Assembly (NCBI GenBank): GCA_902527215.1
Contig: CABZOF010000003.1
Span: 62,001-126,000, forward strand
DNA from: an uncultured Pelagibacteraceae bacterium
Lineage (GTDB): Bacteria > Pseudomonadota > Alphaproteobacteria > Pelagibacterales > Pelagibacteraceae
Length of the DNA: 64,000 nt
Direction of reading: 5' to 3'
A program made the translations under genes and the position numbers. This document shows positions 17,977 to 25,265 of the stretch, one piece after another (within the stretch, counting starts at the first letter, position 1; each line of letters opens with the position of its first letter). The notes under the pieces were generated by a model. It made no database searches, was not told the origin of the DNA, and saw only the letters and a program-made list of their open reading frames with translations.

Positions 17977-18947
17977 GCCGATTTACAGTTTTCAAATCCT
18001 TCTTTTAAATTCATACTTTCAAGGTTTCGACCAATGAAGACTAGTCGAGAACTTCGTTCTTTACCCTCAGGCCATTTACCCATTGGTGAGGCATCCATAA
18101 GCATATGTACACCTTGAAATACATATCGATCACTTTCTCCTGTAAAGTCAAGTATACCTTTGGTTCTTAAAATATCCTGACCTTTGGTTTGTAATAGTTT
18201 GCTAAACCAATCTTGAAACTTTTCCATGTCTAAAGGGGTATCAGAGACAAATGATAAGCTAGTTACATCATCATCATGCTCATGGTCATGATCTGATGTT
18301 AGAAAATCAGGCTCAACATCTAAAACACGTTTTAAACTAAATGCATCAAGATTTAAAATCTCATTTAAAGATACTCCACATTTGGTTGTATTTATAATTT
18401 TTGCGAAAGGATTAATTTTTTTAATTCTTTCTTTAACAACTTCTAATCCACCTTCATCAACAAGATCTATTTTGTTTAATAATACAACGTCTGCAAAGGC
18501 AATTTGTTCTTCTGCTTCGTGATGATCTGTTAATTGTGTACTTAAATGAACAGCATCAGCAACTGTAACAATTGCATCTAACTTTGTACGATCAGCAACA
18601 TCTTGATCTACAAAAAAAGTTTGTGCAACAGGAGCTGGATCAGCTAATCCTGTTGTTTCTACTATGATTGCATCAAGCTTATTCGCCCGTTTCATAAGAC
18701 CACTTAAAATCCTGATTAGGTCTCCTCTTACAGTACAACAAATGCAACCGTTGTTCATTTCAAACACCTCTTCATCAGCATCAACAACTAAATCGTTATC
18801 AATGCCCTGCTCACCAAATTCATTAACTATTACAGCATATTTTTTGCCATGCTGCTCAGTTAATATTCTATTTAAAAGAGTAGTTTTTCCAGCACCTAAA
18901 AAGCCTGTTAAAACAGTAACAGGAACTTGTTTGTTAGTTTCTTCCAT
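17973..18947 (-). CDS. CobW/COG0523-family zinc metallochaperone GTPase
   Basis: G3E-family GTPase thought to hand metal to client proteins. The 324-residue product has the P-loop GFLGAGKTTLLNR (residues 15-27), the metal-binding C-x-C-C motif in NGCICCTVRGDL (Cys68, Cys70, Cys71), LNKIDLVDE as the guanine-specificity motif, and a His-rich linker (DHDHEHDDD, about residue 228) before the CobW C-terminal domain. Proteins of this type under Zur control (ZigA, ZagA, ZNG1-like) act in zinc starvation. Its place between znuA and the WD40 gene in a likely Zur regulon supports zinc rather than cobalt. Confidence 0.88.
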   Translation of the reverse strand: MEETNKQVPVTVLTGFLGAGKTTLLNRILTEQHGKKYAVIVNEFGEQGIDNDLVVDADEEVFEMNNGCICCTVRGDLIRILSGLMKRANKLDAIIVETTGLADPAPVAQTFFVDQDVADRTKLDAIVTVADAVHLSTQLTDHHEAEEQIAFADVVLLNKIDLVDEGGLEVVKERIKKINPFAKIINTTKCGVSLNEILNLDAFSLKRVLDVEPDFLTSDHDHEHDDDVTSLSFVSDTPLDMEKFQDWFSKLLQTKGQDILRTKGILDFTGESDRYVFQGVHMLMDASPMGKWPEGKERSSRLVFIGRNLESMNLKEGFENCKSA

Positions 18948-18955
18948 TAATTAAA

Positions 18956-20398
18956 TTAACATCCTTTAAAGGATTTTGACATATTTTTTATTAAATCAAA
19001 ATATAAACCTTTTCCAGGAGTTAAAGTTGCACCCAACGGATCAACAATACCGGTTTTAATATTCATATCTTTTGCAACAGCTTTAATGATATCTGGATTA
19101 AATTGAGGCTCAGAAAATACACAAGCTACTTTATCGTGCTCAATTACTTCTCTTATCTCTGAAAGTTGCTCCGCACCAGGTAATACATCTGTGTTAACTG
19201 TAAAAGCCCCTAATATATTTACATTAAATCTTTTTTCAAAGTATTGGTAAGCATCATGAAAAACAATTGATGCAGTACTTTCATTAAGTTCTGCAGTTAC
19301 ATCATTTGTAAGTTTATCAATTTCTTTATAAGCCTTACTTAAATTTGCTCTATAAGCAGCTTCATTTGTTGGGTCATTTTCAATTAAGTGCTTAGACATT
19401 TCAAATAAAATAACTTTTGCATTAATTGGGTCTAACCAAATATGTGGATCAAATTCACCGTGGTGGTGTCCTTCATGTCCATCATGATCCTCGTGATCAT
19501 CATGTCCACCCTCTTTTTTTGCATGTTCGCCATGTCCATGATCGTGACCATCACCTTCTGGTTCTTGAGCAATAGCCTCTAAATCTTTACCAGCTAAATC
19601 TTTAAAGAAGTGTTCGTTTGCTTCAAATTCAAATGGCATATGCTCTGTAAAAAAAGCATATTTGCCATCTTTAGCAATTTTTACATCAAATACAGAAACA
19701 TCTTTATTGGCATCAAAATTTAGACTGTAAGAATTATTTTTAGCTACAAGTACTTCGCCATCTTTTTTTGCTTCAACTGTTTCGCTCTCAAGTAATTTCT
19801 CAGCTGCCTCTTCAACTTCTTCTATGTCATGAGCAGATAATATTACCATTTTCATAGCTGGGTCAGCGTAGTCACCATCAACTTTAGCAAATGACCATTT
19901 GTAGGTACCAGCCTTTAATTCAAAAAGACCTGCCCATTCAAAAGCATGAGCTCCATGACCATGATCATCATGATCATCTTTTTTAGCATGATCGTCATGA
20001 TCACCATGTCCGTGATCATCATGATCATCAAAAATATTTCTCTCTCTAAATTTTAATTTTATTAAACCTTTTACGTCCATGAACTCAATCTTTTCAGCTT
20101 TTGCAGCGATTGAATCTAATGGTTTCTCTAAAAAATTTTCTAAATCTTCACCTACCCAAAAAACAATGTCAGCATCTTGTAACATTTTTGCATGCGAAGG
20201 CTTCATGGCAAATCCATGTGGAGAAGCGTATCCATCGACTATTAAATCTGGTTTAGCTACACCATCCATTAAATAGCTCGCTAAAGAGTGTATTGGCTTA
20301 ATTGATGCAACGACTTTGATGTCGGCATTTGCTGATGTAAATAAAGTTAAAAATGATAGTATTGTTAAGATTATTGAAGATTTTTTTAGATTTTTCAT
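18956..20398 (-). CDS. znuA: ZnuA zinc-binding protein with an extra inserted domain
   Basis: Periplasmic zinc-binding component of ZnuABC. Residues 1-25 are a signal peptide (cut near ANA-D). Conserved metal ligands of the cluster A-I family appear at His61 (SPHGFAMKPS) and His319 (DPHIWLDP). The protein is 480 residues, about 150 longer than a normal ZnuA. The excess lies between the first half (to about 123) and the second (from 317): a His/Asp stretch (124-151), an apparent folded domain (152-280, beginning FEWAGLFELKAGTYKWSF) and a second His/Asp stretch (284-313). His-rich loops are usual in ZnuA; a domain placed inside the loop is not. Divergent from znuC with two Zur-like operators between. 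Confidence 0.9.
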   Translation of the reverse strand: MKNLKKSSIILTILSFLTLFTSANADIKVVASIKPIHSLASYLMDGVAKPDLIVDGYASPHGFAMKPSHAKMLQDADIVFWVGEDLENFLEKPLDSIAAKAEKIEFMDVKGLIKLKFRERNIFDDHDDHGHGDHDDHAKKDDHDDHGHGAHAFEWAGLFELKAGTYKWSFAKVDGDYADPAMKMVILSAHDIEEVEEAAEKLLESETVEAKKDGEVLVAKNNSYSLNFDANKDVSVFDVKIAKDGKYAFFTEHMPFEFEANEHFFKDLAGKDLEAIAQEPEGDGHDHGHGEHAKKEGGHDDHEDHDGHEGHHHGEFDPHIWLDPINAKVILFEMSKHLIENDPTNEAAYRANLSKAYKEIDKLTNDVTAELNESTASIVFHDAYQYFEKRFNVNILGAFTVNTDVLPGAEQLSEIREVIEHDKVACVFSEPQFNPDIIKAVAKDMNIKTGIVDPLGATLTPGKGLYFDLIKNMSKSFKGC

Positions 20399-20419
20399 AA
20401 TATTTGGTTATTGTTAATT

Positions 20420-20432
20420 GTTATAATATAAC
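20420..20432. promoter_or_regulatory. Putative Zur operator 1
   Basis: Perfect inverted repeat GTTATA-A-TATAAC in the 73-base divergent znuA/znuC intergenic region, 22 bases upstream of the znuA ATG. It matches the core of the alphaproteobacterial Zur box (GTTATA-N-TATAAC). A zur gene is encoded in the adjacent znuCB operon. Zinc-loaded Zur bound here would repress both directions. Confidence 0.75.
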
Positions 20433-20437
20433 GCTGT

Positions 20438-20450
20438 GTAATAATATAAC
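20438..20450. promoter_or_regulatory. Putative Zur operator 2
   Basis: Second copy, GTAATA-A-TATAAC, centred 18 bases from operator 1 and 22 bases before the znuC ATG. The right half is identical to operator 1 and the left half differs at one position. Two boxes placed symmetrically, one near each start codon, suggest separate control of the two divergent operons or cooperative binding. Confidence 0.65.
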
Positions 20451-20471
20451 ATATTTAAGTCAAGTGAATAA

Positions 20472-21218
20472 ATGAGCATAGGAAATAATATTTTAGTAAA
20501 ATTAAACAATGTTGGTTTTCAACAAAATCAAAAGTGGCTTGTTCAAGGTGTTTCTTTGCAAGTCGAAAAAGGTAAAATTGTTACCTTAATTGGTCCTAAT
20601 GGTTCTGGTAAAAGCACAACTGCAAAAATTGCTCTAGGTTTATTTAAAAATATTGAGGGTCAAGTTGAAAAATTCACAAATAATATTGGATATGTTCCAC
20701 AAAAAATATCAATAGATTGGACACTTCCTCTAAGAGTTAGAGATTTTATGCTTTTAACAGATAATCTTACAGAAGATGTAATTGATGAAGCACTTTCATT
20801 AACTGGAGTAATTAATTTAAAAGATAAAAGTCTGGGAAATTTATCTGGGGGAGAGTTTCAAAGAGTTTTACTTGCCAGAGCTATTTCAAAAAAACCTGAT
20901 TTGCTAGTACTTGATGAACCAGTTCAAGGTGTAGATTTTACAGGAGAAATTGCCTTGTATGAATTAATTAAAGAAATTTCAGAAAAATTAAATTGCGGTA
21001 TTTTATTAATATCCCATGACTTACATACAGTAATGAGCGCTACCGATCATGTTGTTTGTTTAAATGGTCATGTCTGTTGTTCAGGTTCACCTAAAGAAGT
21101 TGCAAAAAATAGTGAATACAAAGCATTGTTTGGCGAACAAGCCTCTCAAACTCTTTCAATTTATGAACATAAGCACGATCATGTTCATGCTAATGATGGG
21201 GATATAAAAAAAAATTGA
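20472..21218 (+). CDS. znuC: ZnuC, zinc ABC transporter ATPase
   Basis: ATP-binding subunit that powers zinc import through ZnuB. The 248-residue protein has Walker A GPNGSGKST (residues 41-49), the signature LSGGEFQRVLLARA, Walker B LLVLDEP and the switch His in ISHDLHTV. The C-terminus carries a short His-rich tail (EHKHDHVHAND). Its stop lies one base before the znuB ATG. Expected to be repressed by Zur through the adjacent operators. Confidence 0.94.
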   Translation: MSIGNNILVKLNNVGFQQNQKWLVQGVSLQVEKGKIVTLIGPNGSGKSTTAKIALGLFKNIEGQVEKFTNNIGYVPQKISIDWTLPLRVRDFMLLTDNLTEDVIDEALSLTGVINLKDKSLGNLSGGEFQRVLLARAISKKPDLLVLDEPVQGVDFTGEIALYELIKEISEKLNCGILLISHDLHTVMSATDHVVCLNGHVCCSGSPKEVAKNSEYKALFGEQASQTLSIYEHKHDHVHANDGDIKKN

Positions 21219-21219
21219 T

Positions 21220-22023
21220 ATGTTTGACGATTTTTTTATAAGAGCGTTGGTTGCAGGTATTGGTATTGCTTTTGTTGCGGGACCACTTGGTTGTTTTGTT
21301 GTGTGGAGGAGATTGTCTTATTTTGGAGATACACTCGCCCACTCCGCATTACTAGGTGTAACAATTGCATATTCATTAGAATTTAATATTGCTGTTTCAA
21401 TATTTTTAATTTCATCAGCAATTGCATTAATTTTAATACAACTACAAAAAAAAACTAATCTTCCAAGTGATGCATTGTTAGGGCTTTTGGCCCACTCGTC
21501 ATTAGCAGTTGGATTAGTGGTGATTGGATTTTTAACCTTTATTAGATTTGATATTATGGGATTGTTGTTTGGGGATATATTAGCAGTTAATAAAAAAGAT
21601 TTGATAACAATATGGGTTGGTGGAGCCTTAATTTTATTGGTTTTAAGATTAATATGGAAACCTTTGTTCGCCTCAACTGTAAATTATGAATTAGCACAGG
21701 CAGAAGGTCTAAACCCTGATAGAGCAAAAGCAGTCTTTACAGTCTTATTGGCCGCAATAATTGCCATATCTATCAAATTAGTTGGAGTGCTATTAATTAC
21801 AGGAATGTTAATTATACCAACTGCTATGGCTAGAAATCTTTCAGATAACCCGAAAAAGATGGTGATTTTTGCAATAATAGGAGGATTGTTATCAGTGTTT
21901 ATAGGATTATTCTCATCTTTAGAATTTAACACTCCATCAGGTCCATCCATAATTGCTGCAGCTCTAGTGTTGTTTATTTTTTCATTACTTAAAGTTAAGC
22001 AAACGATACAATTGAAAAATTAA
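21220..22023 (+). CDS. znuB: ZnuB, zinc ABC transporter permease
   Basis: Inner-membrane permease of the metal ABC-3 family. The 267-residue protein has about eight hydrophobic helices, the opening RALVAGIGIAFVAGPLGCF and VWRRLSYFGDTLAHSALLG, and the family block VGVLLITGMLIIPTAMARNL, which contacts the ATPase. It sits between znuC and zur in one operon. Confidence 0.94.
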   Translation: MFDDFFIRALVAGIGIAFVAGPLGCFVVWRRLSYFGDTLAHSALLGVTIAYSLEFNIAVSIFLISSAIALILIQLQKKTNLPSDALLGLLAHSSLAVGLVVIGFLTFIRFDIMGLLFGDILAVNKKDLITIWVGGALILLVLRLIWKPLFASTVNYELAQAEGLNPDRAKAVFTVLLAAIIAISIKLVGVLLITGMLIIPTAMARNLSDNPKKMVIFAIIGGLLSVFIGLFSSLEFNTPSGPSIIAAALVLFIFSLLKVKQTIQLKN

Positions 22024-22048
22024 TGGAATATTATAAAAAAATAATTAA

Positions 22049-22441
22049 ATGCAAAAACAAGAAACATTAACTAAAAACCAAAAAATAATTTTAGATTTAA
22101 TTGAAAAATCTGATCAACCATTAAAAGCATACTCAATTTTATTTGATGTTAAAAAAAAAGGTATTAATGCTCCTTTGCAAGTTTATAGAGCATTAAACAA
22201 ACTAGTGAAAATTGGAAAAATTCATAAAATAGAAAGTAGAAACGCTTTCATCGCTTGTAAAAATTCAAAATGTCAAATTGCTAATGCTACTATTTTTTCA
22301 ATTTGTGAAAGTTGTGAAGATGTAACTGAAATTCATGATCATAAATTATCAGAACATCTAAGAGATTTTAAAGATAATAAAGGAATGAAATATAATAAAT
22401 ACAATTTAGAATTTTTTGGTCTGTGCAAGAAATGCGTTTAA
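22049..22441 (+). CDS. zur: Zur, zinc-responsive Fur-family repressor
   Basis: The 130-residue product has the Fur-family winged helix (LKAYSILFDVKKKGINAPLQ, then VYRALNKLVKIGKIHKI) and a dimerisation domain with structural-zinc cysteines in ICESCEDV and LCKKCV. An extra Cys pair lies in IACKNSKCQ. Fur, Zur and related paralogues are similar, but the position at the end of znuCB opposite znuA and the Zur-type operators identify it. It would repress its own operon. Confidence 0.9.
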   Translation: MQKQETLTKNQKIILDLIEKSDQPLKAYSILFDVKKKGINAPLQVYRALNKLVKIGKIHKIESRNAFIACKNSKCQIANATIFSICESCEDVTEIHDHKLSEHLRDFKDNKGMKYNKYNLEFFGLCKKCV

Positions 22442-22444
22442 AAA

Positions 22445-23038
22445 ATGAAAATTGAATATTATTTTAGTGTCCTATCTCCGTTTAGCTATCTTGGAGCTGA
22501 TAGATTTACAAAGATAGTAAGCAAATATAATTTAGAGGTTATAGAAAAACCACTTGATTTAGTTGGCGAAATATTTCCAAATACTGGTGGATTGCCAGTT
22601 CCTAAAAGACATCCTGCAAGACAAAAATATAGACTTGTAGAACTGGAGAGAATTTCAAATAAACTGGGTTTGCCGATTATTAAAAAGCCAAAGTTTTTTC
22701 CACCTAAAGACCCACACTTACCAGCAAAATTTGTAATAGCTTCAAATAAATTGGGTAATAAACTTCATTTTGGAAATGAATGTTTAAAATATTTATGGTC
22801 TATGGATAAAGATCTTTCTGATCACAATACACTTCAGGAAATTTGTGAAAAATTAAATTTAAACTTTGAAGAAATGAAGAAATTAGCTTTATCTGAAGAT
22901 GTGAACTTGGAGTATCAAAAAAATTCAAAAGATGCGGTTGATAATGATGTATTTGGCGCTCCTTCGTATGTCTTAAATAATGAGATTTTTTGGGGTCAAG
23001 ATAGATTAGATTATCTTGAAGATGCATTAAATAAATAA
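22445..23038 (+). CDS. 2-hydroxychromene-2-carboxylate isomerase-like, DsbA fold
   Basis: The 197-residue product belongs to the HCCA isomerase/kappa-class glutathione transferase group: IEYYFSVLSPFSYLGADRF with Ser in place of the redox Cys, a helical insertion and the cis-Pro region FGAPSYVLNNEIFWGQDRL typical of the family. Many members are annotated for naphthalene breakdown, but in marine bacteria the real substrate, probably a glutathione conjugate, is unknown. It starts 3 bases after zur and may be co-transcribed with the zinc genes by chance or for redox reasons. Confidence 0.85.
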   Translation: MKIEYYFSVLSPFSYLGADRFTKIVSKYNLEVIEKPLDLVGEIFPNTGGLPVPKRHPARQKYRLVELERISNKLGLPIIKKPKFFPPKDPHLPAKFVIASNKLGNKLHFGNECLKYLWSMDKDLSDHNTLQEICEKLNLNFEEMKKLALSEDVNLEYQKNSKDAVDNDVFGAPSYVLNNEIFWGQDRLDYLEDALNK

Positions 23039-23092
23039 GTAAATATTACTTAATTTCATAAATCCTTAACAAAAATGACATAAACAAAAATC

Positions 23093-23098
23093 AAGGAG
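23093..23098 (+). promoter_or_regulatory. Ribosome-binding site deciding the start of the small membrane protein
   Basis: AAGGAG lies 5 bases before the ATG at 23104 and overlaps the alternative GTG at 23098, which rules out the GTG as the start. Confidence 0.7.
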
Positions 23099-23103
23099 TG
23101 ATT

Positions 23104-23325
23104 ATGTTTATAAAAAAATATCTAAAATGGATAAGTACATTTTTAGTCTTAACTGGAATTTTACTTACTAATCTTAATATCTACCCTATAAATATTTATT
23201 TTCATGGACTGGGTGTTATGGGGTGGACTGTAGCTGGATTTATTTCAAAAGATAAGGCTATTTTAACAAATTTTGGATTACAAATACCTCTTTTTGTAAT
23301 TGGAATTTATAAAGTGATTTTCTAA
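23104..23325 (+). CDS. Small two-helix membrane protein of the ars cluster
   Basis: Unrecognised 73-residue protein with hydrophobic helices at about residues 9-27 and 31-70 broken by a short polar turn (ISKDKAIL); probably two or three membrane passes. The start is set by the AAGGAG just upstream. Its TAA overlaps the arsC ATG (TAATG), so it is translated with ArsC and the aquaporin. Proteins of this kind could assist a channel or be unrelated to arsenic; no motif decides. Confidence 0.72.
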   Translation: MFIKKYLKWISTFLVLTGILLTNLNIYPINIYFHGLGVMGWTVAGFISKDKAILTNFGLQIPLFVIGIYKVIF

Positions 23326-23759
23326 TGAAAAGAGTTTTATTTGTCTGCACAGGAAATTCAGCTAGAAGCATTATAGCTGAGAGCATAATTAATAACTTAT
23401 ATTATGATAAATTTATTGGTTATAGCGCAGGTAGCAATCCTTCAGGACAAATTAATCCAATTATAGAAAAATTTTTAAAAGAAAAGAAATTTGATTTGTC
23501 AAATTACAGTTCAAAAAATTTTGATACTTTTATTAACTCAGATATTAAATTAGATTATGTAATTACGGTGTGTAACAATGCTAACAATGAAGTGTGTCCT
23601 ATTTGGCCTGATAAAAATCAAATTATTCATTGGGATATTGAAGATCCAGTAAAAAAATTTAATTTAGATACTGATACAACAAATCAAAAAAAAGTATTTA
23701 ATGATACATATCAAACAATATTTAAGAAAATAGAAAATTGGATTAAAAATGAAATATAG
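23325..23759 (+). CDS. arsC: ArsC, arsenate reductase (low-molecular-weight phosphatase type)
   Basis: Reduces arsenate to arsenite with an LMW-PTPase fold. The 144-residue protein has the P-loop V-C-T-G-N-S-A-R-S with Cys8, the second and third redox cysteines at Cys83 and Cys91 (VCNNANNEVCP), and the acid DP loop (DIEDP, residues 104-108). The three-cysteine arrangement is that of thioredoxin-linked ArsC rather than a plain tyrosine phosphatase. It overlaps the aquaporin gene by 11 bases. Confidence 0.9.
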   Translation: MKRVLFVCTGNSARSIIAESIINNLYYDKFIGYSAGSNPSGQINPIIEKFLKEKKFDLSNYSSKNFDTFINSDIKLDYVITVCNNANNEVCPIWPDKNQIIHWDIEDPVKKFNLDTDTTNQKKVFNDTYQTIFKKIENWIKNEI

Positions 23760-24426
23760 TAAGTTTTTTCTTGGAGAGTTTATTGGTAGTTGTTTCCTTG
23801 TAATGATTATTGTTGGCTCAGGAATAATGGCTGAAAATCTTACAGATGATACGGGTATTATGCTTTTAGCCAATACGATAGCAACTGGCGCAGGACTTTT
23901 TGTGCTAATAACTGTTTTTAGTGATGTTTCAGGAGCACATTTTAATCCATTTGTAAGTCTAGCAATGTTTCTTACAAAAAAATTAAAAGGAAATTTATTA
24001 CCTACATATATATCTGCACAAATTTTAGGTTGTTTGTTAGGTGTAGCACTTGCCAATTTCTTTTTTGAACATCAAATTTTTGAATTATCAACAAAATCAA
24101 GGGACGGAATACATATATTTACATCTGAAATTGTAGCAACATTTGGATTAATTCTCATAATTTTTGGATCTTTAAAGAAAGGAAGTGTGGTAGTTGCCTC
24201 ATGTGTAGCCTTTTATATCACTGCTGGTTATTGGTTTACTTCGTCGACTTCATTTGCAAATCCTGCTGTAGCAATAGCGAGAACATTTACAGAAAGTTTT
24301 ACTGGAATTAATTATATGTATACTCCAGTTTATATATTGGCAGAAATTATCGGTGCACTTTTTGCTGTATTTGTGGCTAAAAAAATACTTTTCAATAACA
24401 GGACAAGAGATAAAACTATCTCGTAG
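23749..24426 (+). CDS. AqpS-like aquaglyceroporin of the ars cluster
   Basis: MIP-family channel with six helices and two half-helices. The first asparagine motif is N66-P67-F68 (in GAHFNPFVSLAMFL) instead of NPA; the second is a normal N171-P172-A173 (SFANPAVAIART). Aquaglyceroporins next to arsC occur in rhizobia (AqpS), where they let arsenite made by ArsC leave down its gradient. No ArsB or Acr3 pump is seen here. The gene overlaps arsC by 11 bases and ends the operon. Confidence 0.86.
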   Translation: MKYSKFFLGEFIGSCFLVMIIVGSGIMAENLTDDTGIMLLANTIATGAGLFVLITVFSDVSGAHFNPFVSLAMFLTKKLKGNLLPTYISAQILGCLLGVALANFFFEHQIFELSTKSRDGIHIFTSEIVATFGLILIIFGSLKKGSVVVASCVAFYITAGYWFTSSTSFANPAVAIARTFTESFTGINYMYTPVYILAEIIGALFAVFVAKKILFNNRTRDKTIS

Positions 24427-24462
24427 AAAAATTGAACCTATAAGATTTAAGGTCAATTTTCT
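24425..24462 (+). terminator. Possible terminator after the ars genes
   Basis: An imperfect stem pairs AGAAAAATTGAACCT with AGGTCAATTTTCT (one bulged A on one arm and a second mismatch), directly at the aquaporin stop codon. A run of five T follows eight bases later. The stem is A+T rich and weak, so this is only suggestive. Confidence 0.35.
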
Positions 24463-24536
24463 AAATCAGTTTTTAAAAAATTTATTGAAAATCAAAAATT
24501 AAAATAATAATGAAGAATATCTATAAGTTAAAACTA

Positions 24537-25256
24537 TTACAGGCTAGAAGGATTAATACTTTCAAACTCCAGCATGTTTTTAAAGGTACACATTTCAGGT
24601 TTTGTGAAAGTAATTTTTGGAAATTTTTTATTAAAATCAGAGGATAATTGTTTATTAAATTTAGTTAAATTTTTTATTTCAGTTTCATTAAGTTGTCTCA
24701 AAATATAAGCTAATGTAATATGGAAAGTATATCTTTGATGATTTTCAAATTTAATTTTCAATAAATCACTTAGTTCATCTCTACAATTTCTTAAAATTTT
24801 TTCGTCCTCCTCGGAAAAGGGTTCTAAAACAATGCTGTAGCCACCAAAAAATGTTTTTATTTTTAAATTGATTTCTTTTGGAAAATTATAGTTTTCAATT
24901 CTTTTATTTAATTGAATAGCTATATCTTTGTAATCCATATCAAGATCTATATCTGTTGGCCAATAATAAGTATTTTTTGTATTTAAATTACAACAGTCAA
25001 ATAATGTCATATGAAAACTAGATGGAGGTAAATAGGAATAAGTTTTTTCAGGATTAAAATTTTCTAAATTTTTTTGAAAACCAATAATTTGATCAGATAA
25101 ATATGTATTAAGAGGAATATTACAAATTATTGTGCACCCTGGAAATGGTAAAGGTTTTCCTTTATCGTCAAATTTATTTTCTGCACCTTTTAAAGTATAC
25201 CCTCTAAGTTTACCTGCTAAAAATTGCTCTTGGTTATTAACTATATTTAAATCCAT
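24537..25256 (-). CDS. 2H phosphoesterase-superfamily protein (DUF1868-like) ending the ugp operon
   Basis: The 239-residue product has the paired H-x-T motifs of 2H phosphoesterases: His82-Met-Thr84 (SSFHMTLFDCC) and His179-Ile-Thr181 (YTFHITLAYILRQL). The N-terminal KLRGYTLKG and FPGCTIICN blocks recall DUF1868. 2H enzymes cut or open 2',3'-cyclic or similar cyclic phosphodiesters. The gene follows ugpQ by 9 bases in a glycerol-phosphate uptake operon, so a nutritional role on cyclic glycerophosphate or nucleotide-derived diesters is plausible. Substrate not provable from sequence. No signal peptide, so cytoplasmic. Confidence 0.8.
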   Translation of the reverse strand: MDLNIVNNQEQFLAGKLRGYTLKGAENKFDDKGKPLPFPGCTIICNIPLNTYLSDQIIGFQKNLENFNPEKTYSYLPPSSFHMTLFDCCNLNTKNTYYWPTDIDLDMDYKDIAIQLNKRIENYNFPKEINLKIKTFFGGYSIVLEPFSEEDEKILRNCRDELSDLLKIKFENHQRYTFHITLAYILRQLNETEIKNLTKFNKQLSSDFNKKFPKITFTKPEMCTFKNMLEFESINPSSL

Positions 25257-25265
25257 TAAAATAAA

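Noticed and set aside
19442-20030. Repetitive CATCATGATC-like DNA that looks like a tandem repeat or CRISPR-like array
   Set aside because: It is the coding sequence of the His/Asp stretches of ZnuA; unit lengths vary and there are no spacers.
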